Program-made: the position numbers and the translations under genes | Shown: one piece after another, positions 43,538 through 53,900 of the stretch | Numbering within the stretch: the stretch's first letter is position 1 | Layout: every line of letters begins with the position of its first letter | From: Rhodoferax bucti | GTDB taxonomy: Bacteria > Pseudomonadota > Gammaproteobacteria > Burkholderiales > Burkholderiaceae_C | Direction: 5' to 3' | DNA: 64,000 nucleotides | NCBI RefSeq assembly: GCF_005876985.1 | Contig: NZ_VAHD01000003.1 | Coordinates: forward strand, 620,001-684,000 | Notes under the pieces: model-generated | Told to the model about the DNA's origin: nothing | The model's input: the letters and a program-made list of their open reading frames with translations, nothing else | Databases searched by the model: none

Positions 43538-44176
43538 TCAGAGCACGCGGGTCACCGGCGCAAAAGTTTTCCGGTGCTCGGGGCAGGCACCGTGGGTCTG
43601 TAAGGCGGCCAGGTGCTCGGCGGTACCGTAGCCTTTGTGGGCGGCAAAGCCGTATTGGGGGTACTGGGCATCCAGCTCGGCGCACCAGCGGTCGCGGGTC
43701 ACTTTGGCCAAGATGGAGGCCGCAGAAATAGCGGGCACCGTGGCATCCCCCTTGACGATGGCCTCGGCCAGCACATCCAGCACTGGCAGGCGGTTGCCAT
43801 CGACCAACACCTTGGCCGGCTTCAGGCGCAGACCTTCTACCGCGCGACGCATGGCCAGCAAAGTGGCTTGCAGGATGTTGATCTCGTCGATTTCTTGCAC
43901 ACTGGCCTGCGCGATGGAGCAGCACAGGGCTTTAGCGCGAATTTCGTCAAACAGCTTTTCGCGGCGCGCGGCGCTGAGCTTTTTGGAGTCGTTCAAGCCG
44001 GCAATCGGGCGCAAGTCGTCCAAGATGACCGCCGCAGCCACCACCGGTCCGGCCAAGGGGCCGCGCCCGGCCTCGTCCACTCCAGCGATCAAACCCGGAA
44101 TGTCCCAGCTGAAGGCCACTTGCTGCACCTTGGCAGCGCCGGTGCTTTTAGCTTTGGAGGACTTTTTCAATGGCAT
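43538..44176 (-). CDS. rnhB: Ribonuclease HII RnhB
   Basis: 212 residues from the ATG at 44176; a TTG at 44185 is an unlikely alternative. The N-terminus is slightly basic ([13 protein letters not shown]). Catalytic acid motifs are [18 protein letters not shown], the segment [18 protein letters not shown] and [13 protein letters not shown]. It removes ribonucleotides from DNA. It overlaps the lpxB 3' end by about 29 nt, keeping the conserved lpxB-rnhB order, and is followed by the SpoU gene after 7 bp. Confidence 0.96.
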   Translation of the reverse strand: MPLKKSSKAKSTGAAKVQQVAFSWDIPGLIAGVDEAGRGPLAGPVVAAAVILDDLRPIAGLNDSKKLSAARREKLFDEIRAKALCCSIAQASVQEIDEINILQATLLAMRRAVEGLRLKPAKVLVDGNRLPVLDVLAEAIVKGDATVPAISAASILAKVTRDRWCAELDAQYPQYGFAAHKGYGTAEHLAALQTHGACPEHRKTFAPVTRVL

Positions 44177-45323
44177 CGGTGGCAAGGGCTGCTGTGTCGC
44201 GCAGCAACTCGGTGTGCAGCGCGCGGAAGGTGGATTCGAGGGCCGCTATTTTCGCAGGCTCTTGCCGCTCGGCATCCAACCACTGCAGCACGCCAGCCGC
44301 GAGCGCTTGCGGCGTAGCGGCATCCTGCAACAGCTCCGGCACCACAAAGTCACGGCACAGAATATTGGGCAAACCCACCCAGGGCTGCAGCCGCTTTCGG
44401 CGCATGATCTGCCAGGACAACCAGGACATGTGGTACCCGATCACCATGGGGCGCTTGAACAAGGCGGCCTCCAGCGTGGCAGTGCCACTGGCAATCAGGG
44501 TGACGTCACAAGCTGCCAATGCAGTGTGGGACTGGCCGGTCAGCAGCTGCAAGCGCCCGGCCATGCCACTGCGCTGCGCTATCGCCTGAATTTCCGGCAA
44601 CAAGCCTGGCACCGCAGGCACTATAAATTTGATAGCTGGTCGCGCAGACTGGATGAGCGCTGCAGCCCGAAAGAACCGTAAAGCCAGATGGCGGATTTCT
44701 GACTGGCGGCTGCCCGGCAGGATGGCCACCACCTCATCAGCATCAGACAGCCCCAGCGCACGGCGCGCAGCGGCCTTATCCGGCTCCATGGGAATCACAT
44801 TCGCCAAGGGATGGCCCACATAGGTTGCCGCAATCCCGTGTGCTGCGAGCAGCTCCGGCTCGAAGGGAAAAATGCACAGCACATGGTCGGTGCTGCGACG
44901 CAGTTTCTCCACCCGCTCCGGGCGCCACGCCCAGATGGAGGGGCAAACGAAATGCACCGTCTTCACCCCCTGGGCTTTGAGGCGTGCTTCTAGGTCGAGA
45001 TTGAAGTCCGGCGCATCGACGCCAATGAACACATCCGGCTTATCGGCCAGCAAGCGGTCACCCAAGGCCGCGCGAATGCCAACAATTTCGCGGTAGCGCC
45101 GCAGCAGCTCCCAGCTGAAGCCATGCACTGCCAGCTTGTGGTGCGGCCACCAGGCTTGAAAACCCTGCTTAGCCATCTGCGGCCCGCCGATACCATGTGC
45201 GGTCGCACCCGACCAACGCTGGCGCACACCGGCGAGCAGCAAGCCCGCCAACAGGTCACCAGAGGCCTCGCCCGCCACCATGGCCATGACTGGCGCGTCC
45301 GGGGCGCGGAGGCTGTTGTCCAT
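44148..45323 (-). CDS. lpxB: Lipid-A-disaccharide synthase LpxB
   Basis: 391 residues, GT-B fold. It has [15 protein letters not shown] and [15 protein letters not shown] at the start, [11 protein letters not shown] and [10 protein letters not shown] in the middle, then [24 protein letters not shown] and [18 protein letters not shown]. It joins UDP-diacylglucosamine and lipid X. The stretch [16 protein letters not shown] is encoded by a repeat-like DNA segment (copy G) but also fits ordinary LpxB alignments. Confidence 0.97.
   Translation of the reverse strand: MDNSLRAPDAPVMAMVAGEASGDLLAGLLLAGVRQRWSGATAHGIGGPQMAKQGFQAWWPHHKLAVHGFSWELLRRYREIVGIRAALGDRLLADKPDVFIGVDAPDFNLDLEARLKAQGVKTVHFVCPSIWAWRPERVEKLRRSTDHVLCIFPFEPELLAAHGIAATYVGHPLANVIPMEPDKAAARRALGLSDADEVVAILPGSRQSEIRHLALRFFRAAALIQSARPAIKFIVPAVPGLLPEIQAIAQRSGMAGRLQLLTGQSHTALAACDVTLIASGTATLEAALFKRPMVIGYHMSWLSWQIMRRKRLQPWVGLPNILCRDFVVPELLQDAATPQALAAGVLQWLDAERQEPAKIAALESTFRALHTELLRDTAALATDAIEKVLQS
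44623..44668 (-). repeat. Dispersed repeat, probable copy G (inside lpxB)
   Basis: TTTGATAGCTGGTCGCGCA matches copy F at 18 of 19 positions, and GATGAGCGCTGCAGCC matches the other arm with one deletion. The encoded peptide is compatible with normal LpxB, so it could be convergence or an ancient conversion. Confidence 0.5.
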
Positions 45324-45346
45324 TGCAGGCTCAGGAGGACGGACGG

Positions 45347-46141
45347 TCAGCGCACGATGCCGCGGTTCGCGGATACGCCAGCCAAAAATTCGTTCATCAA
45401 GTCCACGTCCGGCGCCGTCTCAGGGCGCTCCAGCGCCATGGCGGCCATGCGTTCTTTGGCTTGCTCCAGCGCGAGGTCTTCCCGGTACAAGGCCTTGTGA
45501 ATCGCCTTCACGCCGGAGATGCGTTCAGGCGTCCAGCCACGACGGCGCAAACCCTCGAAGTTCATGGAACGCGCCGCGGCCGGCTGGCCTTGGCACATCA
45601 CAAACGGTGGCAGGTCTGCGAACAGCAAGGAACACATGGCGCTCATGCTGTGGGCGCCCAAGCGCACGAACTGGTGGACGACCGTGAAGCCCCCCAAAAT
45701 CACCCAGTCCCCGACATGGACGTGACCGGCCAGCTGCGAGTTGTTGGCAAAAATGACGTTGTTGCCCACCATGCAATCGTGCGCGAGGTGGACGTAGGCC
45801 ATGATCCAGTTGTCATTGCCGACCTTGGTTACACCGGCATCGCCGGGCGAGCCGATGTTGAAGGTGCAAAACTCGCGGATGGTGTTGCGGTCCCCGATGA
45901 TCAGCTCGCACGGCTCACCGGCGTACTTCTTGTCTTGGGGAATGGCACCCAGCGAGTTGAACTGGAAAATCCGGTTGTGCTCACCTATGGTGGTGTGCCC
46001 CTCGATCACGCAGTGCGGACCCACCGTAGTGCCGGCACCGATACGCACATGCGGGCCAATGACGGTGTACGGGCCTACGGTGACCGAGCTATCCAGCTCG
46101 GCACCAGGCGCCACAATCGCGGTGGGGTGAACGTTAGACAC
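45347..46141 (-). CDS. lpxA: UDP-N-acetylglucosamine acyltransferase LpxA
   Basis: 264 residues. The left-handed beta helix of hexapeptide repeats runs from [24 protein letters not shown] to about residue 190. The catalytic His is in [16 protein letters not shown], and [17 protein letters not shown] follows. It adds the first 3-hydroxyacyl chain of lipid A. It lies between fabZ (10 bp gap) and lpxB (23 bp gap). Confidence 0.98.
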   Translation of the reverse strand: MSNVHPTAIVAPGAELDSSVTVGPYTVIGPHVRIGAGTTVGPHCVIEGHTTIGEHNRIFQFNSLGAIPQDKKYAGEPCELIIGDRNTIREFCTFNIGSPGDAGVTKVGNDNWIMAYVHLAHDCMVGNNVIFANNSQLAGHVHVGDWVILGGFTVVHQFVRLGAHSMSAMCSLLFADLPPFVMCQGQPAAARSMNFEGLRRRGWTPERISGVKAIHKALYREDLALEQAKERMAAMALERPETAPDVDLMNEFLAGVSANRGIVR

Positions 46142-46151
46142 GCCCTGCCCC

Positions 46152-46592
46152 TTAGCTGATCGCGCGCATGGCGCAGGTCAACTCGGCTTCACACGCCAGC
46201 TCATCTCCCACCATGGCCGCAGCCTTGAACTTGAAAATGCCGGCCTTCATGCGCAGCAATTCCACATTCAGATGCAACTGGTCACCCGGCTCCACAGGAC
46301 GCTTGAAGCGGGCACCTTCAATACCGGCAAAATAATAGACCATCTGGTCATTCGGCGCGGTGTCCAAAGCGTCAAACGCCAACAAGGCTGCGGCCTGGGC
46401 CAAGGCTTCCAGCATCAGCACGCCCGGCATCACGGGGCGGTGCGGAAAGTGGCCTTCAAAGAACGGTTCGTTGATGGTGACGTTCTTCAGGGCCTTGATG
46501 GTCTTACCCTTCTCCAACTCCAACACCCGGTCCACGAGCAAAAAGGGATAACGGTGGGGCAGTTGTTTCAGAATTTTGTGGATATCCATCAT
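46152..46592 (-). CDS. fabZ: 3-hydroxyacyl-ACP dehydratase FabZ
   Basis: 146 residues, hot-dog fold. It begins [26 protein letters not shown]. The active-site motif is [26 protein letters not shown] with catalytic His and Glu. It competes with LpxA for 3-hydroxyacyl-ACP, balancing phospholipid and lipid A synthesis. The start overlaps the lpxD stop by 4 nt. Confidence 0.98.
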   Translation of the reverse strand: MMDIHKILKQLPHRYPFLLVDRVLELEKGKTIKALKNVTINEPFFEGHFPHRPVMPGVLMLEALAQAAALLAFDALDTAPNDQMVYYFAGIEGARFKRPVEPGDQLHLNVELLRMKAGIFKFKAAAMVGDELACEAELTCAMRAIS

Positions 46593-47593
46593 GGCTTGTT
46601 CTCTTTTTCTAAGGTTTTAATGCGGTCACGCAAGCTGTGCAGCTGCTTCAAAGAAGCAGCATTGCGTTCCCAATTTGCGTTTTCATCGATCGGAAACATG
46701 CCCGTGTAGTGACCGGGTTTGTGAATGGATTTGCTGACCACCGTCGCAGCCGAAATGTGCACGCCAGCAGCCAACGTCAGATGACCCAAAATGATCGCAC
46801 CACCGCCCACCGTGCAATTCGGCCCAATGGTGGCAGACCCCGCAACGCCCACACACCCTGCCATCGCAGTGTTTGCGCCTATGCGCACGTTGTGGCCGAT
46901 CTGGATCAGGTTGTCCAGCTTTACGCCATCTTCAATCACCGTGTCACTCAGCGCGCCCCTGTCGATGCAGGTGTTAGCACCAATCTCCACATCGTTGCCA
47001 ATGCGGACTGCACCCAGCTGCTCGATTTTCTCCCAGCGCCCACCGTCTTGCGCAAAGCCGAAACCATCGGCACCGATCACCACACCAGAATGAACGATGC
47101 AGCGATCACCGACATGGCAATCTTCACCCACGGTGACGCGGGACTTCAACACCGTGCCTTCGCCTACAGATGCACCAGCTTCAATGACACACAAAGGACC
47201 GATACGCGCAGTGGCTGCCACAGAGGCCTGAGGGTCGACTACCGCACTCGGGTGGATCACAGGCACCCCGGAAACATCGCGCGCTATAAGTGCACGCCAC
47301 AGTTGCGTAAGCTTGGCGAAGTACAGATAGGGGTTAGGGGTAACAATGCAAGCCCCTCGCACCGCAGCCAACTCTGCTACCGCAGGGCTGACGATCACGC
47401 AGGCTGCGCGAGTTTGGGCGAGCTGCTGCTGGTACTTGGGATTGCTGAGAAAACTGATTTGCGACTCGGTGGCTGACTCCAAAGGAGCCAGACCGGTGAT
47501 CCGCACCTCGGCAGAGCCGAGCAACTCACCACCCAGTTTTTCAACCAGCGCGGCGAGCGAAATAGACTTCACATGGACGTGCGGTGTCGTCAA
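46589..47593 (-). CDS. lpxD: UDP-3-O-(3-hydroxyacyl)glucosamine N-acyltransferase LpxD
   Basis: 334 residues. The N-terminal uridine-binding domain contains [23 protein letters not shown], followed by a hexapeptide-repeat beta helix with catalytic His in [14 protein letters not shown] and a C-terminal helical tail [19 protein letters not shown]. It adds the second primary acyl chain of lipid A. It lies 3 bp after ompH/skp. Confidence 0.98.
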   Translation of the reverse strand: MTTPHVHVKSISLAALVEKLGGELLGSAEVRITGLAPLESATESQISFLSNPKYQQQLAQTRAACVIVSPAVAELAAVRGACIVTPNPYLYFAKLTQLWRALIARDVSGVPVIHPSAVVDPQASVAATARIGPLCVIEAGASVGEGTVLKSRVTVGEDCHVGDRCIVHSGVVIGADGFGFAQDGGRWEKIEQLGAVRIGNDVEIGANTCIDRGALSDTVIEDGVKLDNLIQIGHNVRIGANTAMAGCVGVAGSATIGPNCTVGGGAIILGHLTLAAGVHISAATVVSKSIHKPGHYTGMFPIDENANWERNAASLKQLHSLRDRIKTLEKENKP

Positions 47594-47596
47594 AGC

Positions 47597-48106
47597 TTAT
47601 TTGGCACCCGCGTTGAGAATTTTCAAAACTTTCTCAGTGATGTCATGGCGGGTACTGCTGTAAACCACTTCTTGCAGCACCAAATCGTATTTCTCGCCTT
47701 CGGCCACTTGCTTGACAGCGCGGTTAGCTGCATCCAACACTTTTTGCAACTCTTCGTTACGGCGGCCGTTCAGGTCTTCCTGAAACTCGCGCTGCTTACG
47801 TTGGAAGTCGCGATTCTGTTCCGCAAACTCCTTCTGACGAGCCACGCGTTGCGCTTCAGACATGGCTGGCGCGTCGCGCTCGAACTTGTCGCTCATGGAC
47901 TTCAAGGATTGCTGCAAGTCGGCCAAATCTTTCTGGCGCTTGGAGAACTCTTGCTCCAGCTTTGCTTGCGCAGCCTTGGCAGGGGCCGACTCCGTCGTAA
48001 TACGCTGCGTGTTGATGTAGCCCACCTTGGATTCCTGGGCAAAAGCACCGGCTGTACCCAAAGTCATCAGAGCCACCAAGGCCCATTTAGCATGCAATGT
48101 TTTCAT
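47597..48106 (-). CDS. skp: OmpH/Skp-family periplasmic chaperone
   Basis: 169 residues. The signal peptide (KWALVALMTLGTAGAFAQ) is followed by VGYINTQRI and a long charged coiled coil (about 40-125) rich in Q, K, R and E, then EKYDLVLQEVVYSSTRHDITEKVLKIL. It holds unfolded outer membrane proteins on their way to BamA. The start codon overlaps the bamA stop by 1 nt. Confidence 0.95.
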   Translation of the reverse strand: MKTLHAKWALVALMTLGTAGAFAQESKVGYINTQRITTESAPAKAAQAKLEQEFSKRQKDLADLQQSLKSMSDKFERDAPAMSEAQRVARQKEFAEQNRDFQRKQREFQEDLNGRRNEELQKVLDAANRAVKQVAEGEKYDLVLQEVVYSSTRHDITEKVLKILNAGAK

Positions 48107-50412
48107 TAAAAAGTGGTTCCAATCTGAAATTGAATGTTCTGCATTTTATCTGCGTCAAACTTGGACAACGGGCGTGCGAACACCAAGCGCAAGGGGCCCA
48201 CTGGCGATATCCAGCTGATACCCACGCCGAATGAAGCGCGCATGTCAGACAGCTGGATAGCCTCGTTCACCGCATAAATTCCGCCGGCATCTACAAAGCC
48301 AAAACCACGCAGAGTTCGGTCGTTGCCGCCACCGGGCAACGGGGACAGCACTTCGGCGTTGAACACAACTTTCTTCGCGCCGCCCGTTGCCGTGAGCGAA
48401 GCCGCACGCTGTGCTGCCGTGGTCAAACTGCCCTGCTCAAACCCGCGTACCGAGCCCAAACCACCTAGGTAGTAGTTTTTAAAGATGGGGTAAGAACCAG
48501 AGCCGGTTGCGGCGCCCAAGGACAACTCTGAGTTGAACGCGCCGGTTACGGTGCGAGACAGTGGCACAAATTGCTGATACTGCGCGGTGCCGCGGATGTA
48601 GCGCATATCGCCGCCCACGCTCCACTCTGCATTGGTGCGGATCACGCGGCCAGTGCTGGGGACCAAGGCGCTATCGCGCGTGTCTCGCGACCACCCGATA
48701 GTCAGAGGGACTGCCGTGGCGCTGTAACCGAATTCATTGGCGTAATCCTGGTAAACCGTGGGCAGATAAGTACCGGGAATAATCCGGGTCTTGTCCGCTC
48801 CGATACCAAAATACACCGTGTCAGAGTCCGAGAATGGCACTCCGAAACGCACACCTACACCCGTGGTTTCGAGGGCATATGTATCCACATCGTCATAAGG
48901 GCGGCTGGTGCGCTGGTAAAGATCGAAAGTACGGGACACACCGTCGTCCGTGAAGTACGGATTGGTGGTGCTCAGCACCACGGTGCGGTTGGCCTTGCTG
49001 GTGTTGACTTCAATACCCAGAGAGTTCCCCGAGCCAAAGGCATTTTCTTGTTTGAAGCCAAAAGACAGGCCCAGACCATCGGCACTGGAAATACCGGCCC
49101 CCAAACTGATGCTGCCTGTGGGCTTTTCTGCAACCGTGATCGTCAAGTCCACCTGGTCTGGAGAGCCTGCGACCTCTTGAGTATCCACGCCGACGTTGGT
49201 GAAATAACCTAAACGATCCACCCGGTTGCGCGACTGGCGAATTTTCTCGCCGTCGTACCAAGCGGCTTCCAGTTGACGGAACTCACGACGAATCACTTCG
49301 TCACGCGTCCGGTCATTCCCGGCGACGTTGATGCGTCGCACGTACACACGGCGTGAGGGCTCAGCGACCAACGTGATCTCGACGCGGTTAGTGGCACGGT
49401 CAATATCAGTGCGCGCCTCCGCGCGAGCAAAGGCGTAGCCGAAATTTGCGAAATAGTCGGTGAATGCTTTGGTAGTCTGCGCAACGTCCGTGGCGTTGTA
49501 AGGCTCCCCCGCTTTGATAGTGATCAGGGATTGAAATTCCTGCTCTTTGCCGAGAAAGTTACCTGCCAGCTTGATATTTGATACCGCGAATTGCTCACCT
49601 TCAGTGATATTGACGGTGATCGCAATATCTTTTTTATCCGGAGAAATAGCGACCTGGGTTGAGTCCACTTTGAATTCAAGGAAACCGCGCGCCAAATAAT
49701 AAGAACGCAGGGTCTCGATATCTGCATTCAGTTTGGTGCGCGCATAGCGGTTGGATTTGGTGTACCAACTGAGCCAATTACCCGTGTCGGAATCGAACAA
49801 GCCACGAAGAGTGCTTTCGGAAAAGCTCTTGGCCCCAACGATATTGATATCGCTGATCTTGGCGGTGTCCCCCTCAGTCACCGCAAAGCTCACGTTCACC
49901 CGGTTGCGCTCAATCGGGGTAACGGTCGTTACGATATCCACGGCGTACATACTTTTATTGATGTACTGCTTTTTCAGCTCTTGCTCTGCGCGGTCTACCA
50001 ACGCTTTGTCAAAGGGGCGACCCTCTGCCAAGCCGATGTCGCGCAGTGCGCGTTTGAGCACGTCTTTGTCAAACTCCCGGTTGCCGGAAAAATCTACGTC
50101 AGCAACATTGGGGCGCTCTTCCACGATGACCACCAGCACGCCATCTTTGCTATCGATGCGCACGTCTTTGAAAAGCCCCAGCGCGAACAGGGCACGAATC
50201 GATGCCGCTGCTTTATCGTCTGTGTAGGTGTCACCCACGCGCACAGGGATGGAGGCGAACACCGTGCCCGCTTCCACCCGCTGCAACCCCTCTACCCGGA
50301 TATCCTTAACTGCAAAAGGCTCAAGCGCCCATGCACTTTGTAATAAAACAGCCAACAATCCGCTGCAAGCCGCAAAGCGCATGCCGCGGCGGTGATTTTT
50401 CAGTGTGCTCAA
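48106..50412 (-). CDS. bamA: Outer membrane protein assembly factor BamA
   Basis: 768 residues. The signal peptide ends SAWALEPFAV. Five POTRA domains start with VKDIRVEGLQRVEAGTVFASIP, followed by the 16-stranded barrel with the conserved loop-6 motif VRGFE (LGSVRGFEQGSL). It ends in the C-terminal signature FQIGTTF. The predicted start is a TTG with GGAG 7 nt upstream; an ATG ten codons later lacks a ribosome binding site. It inserts beta-barrel proteins. It lies between rseP and skp. Confidence 0.97.
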   Translation of the reverse strand: MSTLKNHRRGMRFAACSGLLAVLLQSAWALEPFAVKDIRVEGLQRVEAGTVFASIPVRVGDTYTDDKAAASIRALFALGLFKDVRIDSKDGVLVVIVEERPNVADVDFSGNREFDKDVLKRALRDIGLAEGRPFDKALVDRAEQELKKQYINKSMYAVDIVTTVTPIERNRVNVSFAVTEGDTAKISDINIVGAKSFSESTLRGLFDSDTGNWLSWYTKSNRYARTKLNADIETLRSYYLARGFLEFKVDSTQVAISPDKKDIAITVNITEGEQFAVSNIKLAGNFLGKEQEFQSLITIKAGEPYNATDVAQTTKAFTDYFANFGYAFARAEARTDIDRATNRVEITLVAEPSRRVYVRRINVAGNDRTRDEVIRREFRQLEAAWYDGEKIRQSRNRVDRLGYFTNVGVDTQEVAGSPDQVDLTITVAEKPTGSISLGAGISSADGLGLSFGFKQENAFGSGNSLGIEVNTSKANRTVVLSTTNPYFTDDGVSRTFDLYQRTSRPYDDVDTYALETTGVGVRFGVPFSDSDTVYFGIGADKTRIIPGTYLPTVYQDYANEFGYSATAVPLTIGWSRDTRDSALVPSTGRVIRTNAEWSVGGDMRYIRGTAQYQQFVPLSRTVTGAFNSELSLGAATGSGSYPIFKNYYLGGLGSVRGFEQGSLTTAAQRAASLTATGGAKKVVFNAEVLSPLPGGGNDRTLRGFGFVDAGGIYAVNEAIQLSDMRASFGVGISWISPVGPLRLVFARPLSKFDADKMQNIQFQIGTTF

Positions 50413-50449
50413 GTTGAGTCTCCGGGGATAGAGTCAAACGGCAACGCGT

Positions 50450-51805
50450 TCAACCCCAAATATGCAAAACATCGTTGTAAAAGGCGATTGACATCATCAC
50501 CAGCAACAACGCGATGCCTGCGCGTTGAAGCATTTCCCACCATTTCTCGGGTACCGGACGGCCGGTCAACCCCTCCCAAAGATAATACATCAGGTGCCCC
50601 CCATCCAAGACGGGCAAGGGCAGCAGGTTCAACACGCCCAAGCTGATGCTGATCAGCGCCAAAAAACTCAAAAATTGCACAGCGCCCAATGCCGCAGACT
50701 TGCCTGCGTAGTCAGCAATCGCAAGGGGGCCGTTGAGGTTGCGCAGCGAAACCTGCCCTGTGAGCATTTGCGCCATGGCAGCTAAGGACATGCGGGAAAT
50801 TTCCCAAGTTTTTTCAAACGCACGGACACCACCATCGACAAAGCCATATTGGATGTCGACCATCTCAGGCGCCGCACCAATATACGCACCTACGCGCCCT
50901 ACTGTCTCACCCCCTTGTTGCTCTGCCTTCGGCTGAATTGACAACAACAGCTCGCGCCCATCGCGCCATACACGCCAGTGCAACACCGTTTCGGGCGATT
51001 TACGGATCAAGGCTCTGAGTTGATAAGCATCTCCCACGGCCACCCCATCCACCGACACCACCAAGTCCCCTTGACGCAACCCTGCAGACGCTGCACGCCC
51101 ATCGGGAGCGACCTCCCCCAACACGGGTTTGGAAAACGGCGCGATCCAACCAATTTTTTGGAACAAACTTGCGTCTGCTGCATTGGCACCTAGTGTGCCA
51201 AGCGCCAAGGTGCGCAAGGTGGGATTCTCCCCAACCGCGCCTGCCGGCTGTGCGCTGAGATATAGGGCGCGCTTATCCAAGCTCGCTTTGGTCAACCACC
51301 AGCGCAACTCATCAAAAGTGCGGATAGGTTCCAAACGCTCCGGAGCGAAGCCCACAGCCAATATGCGTTCGCCACCGGACCAACCGCCTTTGGCGACCAA
51401 CGAGGCCTCCACCGGGCTGGGCAAAACCGCTGCGGCTTGGGGGACAGTTTGCCAGTTGACCACGGCGTACAGGCAAATGGCTAAAAGCAAATTCGCAAGC
51501 GGCCCCGCAGCCACAATAGCTGCACGGCGCTTTAGCGACTGGTGATTGAACGCCTGGAATCGCTCATGATCGGGCACTGGCCCCTCACGGCTATCGAGCA
51601 TCTTGACGTAACCGCCCAGCGGAATCGCACAAAGCACGAACTCAGTTCCCGTGCTCTTGGAGGAGATCCCCCCAATCTTCGGACCAAAGCCGATAGAAAA
51701 GCGAAGGACTTTTACGCCACACAAACGGGCGACATAAAAGTGCCCCCACTCGTGCACAGCGACCAACAAACCAATGGCCAGTAAAAAAGCCAGTATCGTT
51801 TGCAT
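50450..51805 (-). CDS. rseP: RIP metalloprotease RseP
   Basis: 451 residues, site-2 intramembrane protease. TM1 contains the zinc motif HEWGH (LLVAVHEWGHFYVARL), followed by PLGGYVKMLD. Two PDZ-like regions are in the periplasmic part (VLGEVAPDGRAASAGLRQGDLVVSVDG in the second). The C-terminal TM has LNLLPLPVLDGGHLMYYLWE with the third ligand Asp. It cleaves anti-sigma factor RseA and signal peptides. Confidence 0.97.
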   Translation of the reverse strand: MQTILAFLLAIGLLVAVHEWGHFYVARLCGVKVLRFSIGFGPKIGGISSKSTGTEFVLCAIPLGGYVKMLDSREGPVPDHERFQAFNHQSLKRRAAIVAAGPLANLLLAICLYAVVNWQTVPQAAAVLPSPVEASLVAKGGWSGGERILAVGFAPERLEPIRTFDELRWWLTKASLDKRALYLSAQPAGAVGENPTLRTLALGTLGANAADASLFQKIGWIAPFSKPVLGEVAPDGRAASAGLRQGDLVVSVDGVAVGDAYQLRALIRKSPETVLHWRVWRDGRELLLSIQPKAEQQGGETVGRVGAYIGAAPEMVDIQYGFVDGGVRAFEKTWEISRMSLAAMAQMLTGQVSLRNLNGPLAIADYAGKSAALGAVQFLSFLALISISLGVLNLLPLPVLDGGHLMYYLWEGLTGRPVPEKWWEMLQRAGIALLLVMMSIAFYNDVLHIWG

Positions 51806-51823
51806 GATGCCAAGTAGGAGTAA

Positions 51824-53011
51824 TCAGTTACGCAAAACGGCGCAGCACCGGGTGGCAAGGCTACGAGCCTCCGCATCCAGCGCGACCAAGGACGGCAGGT
51901 CCATAGGCGACGAAAAAACCAATTGCTGCAAAGTTTGTGTATTCACGGCGTGGATCTGATCAAAACGGATTTCGCGATTCAAAAATGCGGCCACGGCAAT
52001 CTCATTGGCTGCATTCAGTACCACGGTAGATCCAGCCTGCCCCTCTAAAGTTTCCCACGCGAGTGCCAAACCGGGAAAACGGGCGCGATGGGCTTCGCTA
52101 TGAATGGACTCAAAGGTCAAAGCCGCCATACTCGAAAAATCTAGCGCAGCCGAACCAGAGACAACGCGTTGCGGCCATGCCAAGCCGTATGCAATCGGTC
52201 CACGCATATCGGGAGTACCCAGCTGGGCCACCACCGAATTGTCCACATACTGAACCATGGAGTGCACCACGCTTTGGGGGTGGATGACCACGTCGATTTG
52301 GCGGGGCTGAACATCAAACAAGAACTTGGCCTCAATCACCTCCAAGGCCTTGTTCATCATGGTGGCAGAGTCCACTGAAATCTTGCGACCCATTACCCAG
52401 TTCGGATGGGCACAAGCTTGCTCTGGCGTTGCGGCTCGAATTTGCTCCGAGCCCCAAGTCCTGAAAGGCCCCCCGGAGGCCGTCAGTATCAGTTTGTCGA
52501 TCACCGATGACCAATGTGCACGATCATCTGGTAATGATTGAAAAATAGCAGAGTGTTCGCTATCGATAGGTAGCAGGGTAGCGCCGCCTTGTTTCACCGC
52601 GCTCATAAAAACATCGCCTCCCACCACCAAGGCTTCCTTGTTAGCTAACAACAGTCGTTTGCCAGCAAGGGCTGCAGCAATGCAGGAGGACAGGCCAGCA
52701 GCGCCTACGATGGCAGCCATCACCATATCGACATCTGAATGGGCGGCCACTTGATCCAGCGCCGCAGCACCGACCAACACTTCTGTTGATAGACCCGCCT
52801 GCTGCAACCGAACCTGCAGGCTTAGCGCATGCTCCGGGCTAATTAACACCGCGTAGCGCGGTTTGAACTCTTCACATTGAGCTAGTAACAAATCTACATT
52901 GCGAGAGGCCGTCAACGCAAAAACAGAAAATTGCTCCGGATGACGCCGAAGCACATCCAAAGTGTTAACTCCGATGGAGCCGGTAGACCCCAACACGGTG
53001 ATGTACTTCAT
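51824..53011 (-). CDS. dxr: 1-deoxy-D-xylulose 5-phosphate reductoisomerase Dxr
   Basis: 395 residues from the ATG at 53011 (MKYITVLGSTGSIGVNTLDVL). It has the NADPH-binding GSTGSIG motif, the ALAGKRLLLANKEALVVGG segment, metal and substrate loop LPIDSEHSAIFQSL, ASGGPFRTW and HPNWVMGRKISVDSATMMNKALEVIEA. It catalyses the first committed step of the MEP isoprenoid pathway, feeding UppS next door. Confidence 0.98.
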   Translation of the reverse strand: MKYITVLGSTGSIGVNTLDVLRRHPEQFSVFALTASRNVDLLLAQCEEFKPRYAVLISPEHALSLQVRLQQAGLSTEVLVGAAALDQVAAHSDVDMVMAAIVGAAGLSSCIAAALAGKRLLLANKEALVVGGDVFMSAVKQGGATLLPIDSEHSAIFQSLPDDRAHWSSVIDKLILTASGGPFRTWGSEQIRAATPEQACAHPNWVMGRKISVDSATMMNKALEVIEAKFLFDVQPRQIDVVIHPQSVVHSMVQYVDNSVVAQLGTPDMRGPIAYGLAWPQRVVSGSAALDFSSMAALTFESIHSEAHRARFPGLALAWETLEGQAGSTVVLNAANEIAVAAFLNREIRFDQIHAVNTQTLQQLVFSSPMDLPSLVALDAEARSLATRCCAVLRN

Positions 53012-53022
53012 AACTGTTCTGC

Positions 53023-53868
53023 TCAATAAGCTGTAAGAAGCATCGCTAACGGCAGCACCGGCAACAAAGCATCAATGCGGTCCAGCACGCCGCCATGTCC
53101 GGGCAATAGTTGGCTACTGTCTTTGGCACCAGCTGCCCGCTTCACCAACGACTCCAACAAATCACCACAAATACTCATCACACCCAGAAACATGACGGCA
53201 AGCAACATGAAGCCCCAGTGCCTGGAGGCCACCAAGGTGTACATACTGGGAGAACCCGTTGCGTAAGCCATATCCACCCACATCCAACCCAATGCCAGCA
53301 ACAGAACACCCACCAGCCCACCGATCGCACCCTCACGAGTTTTTCCCGGACTGATATCGGGAGCCAGCTTTTGATCGAAGAACCTTCCGCCCAAGCCGCG
53401 ACCAGCAAAATAGGCTGCAATATCTGCCACCCACACCAGCGCCATCACTGAGAACAAAAAGTTAATCCCCCGAACGCGCGCGGCCACCACAGCCAGCCAG
53501 GCGATACACAGCACGACAAAACCAATCACCTGGCGCACGTTAGCGTTCAACCTTGCCCAGGCCATCACACCCGAGCGGATCAAAACACCGCCGCCAACTA
53601 CCCACACCACAGCAGCAGTGAGCCAAACAAAGCTCAATGACTCGGATTGAGGGTGCGTGAACCATAGAAATACGCAAACGACGGCACAACCAAAGCCGGC
53701 CAGCACTGCCTTTTGAGAGCCCGCACCGTTCAAGCGAAACCACTCCCAAGCGGCACATGCCATCAGAACACCTGCTACCGAGGCAAATAGCCAAGCTTCT
53801 GGAAAAAAGACAGCGGGGAGTAATACAGCGAGAAGTGCAATCGCCGTCAGGATCCGCAAACGCAGCAT
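53023..53868 (-). CDS. cdsA: Phosphatidate cytidylyltransferase CdsA
   Basis: 281 residues with about eight TM segments starting MLRLRILTAIALLAVLLPAVF. The C-terminal CDP-alcohol/CdsA signature is in SICGDLLESLVKRAAGAKDSSQLLPGHGGVLDRIDALL. It makes CDP-diacylglycerol for all phospholipids. It lies between uppS (32 bp gap) and dxr (11 bp gap). Confidence 0.97.
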   Translation of the reverse strand: MLRLRILTAIALLAVLLPAVFFPEAWLFASVAGVLMACAAWEWFRLNGAGSQKAVLAGFGCAVVCVFLWFTHPQSESLSFVWLTAAVVWVVGGGVLIRSGVMAWARLNANVRQVIGFVVLCIAWLAVVAARVRGINFLFSVMALVWVADIAAYFAGRGLGGRFFDQKLAPDISPGKTREGAIGGLVGVLLLALGWMWVDMAYATGSPSMYTLVASRHWGFMLLAVMFLGVMSICGDLLESLVKRAAGAKDSSQLLPGHGGVLDRIDALLPVLPLAMLLTAY

Positions 53869-53900
53869 ACAGAAACCTTTATTGAAAAGCGCTGGTGCGC

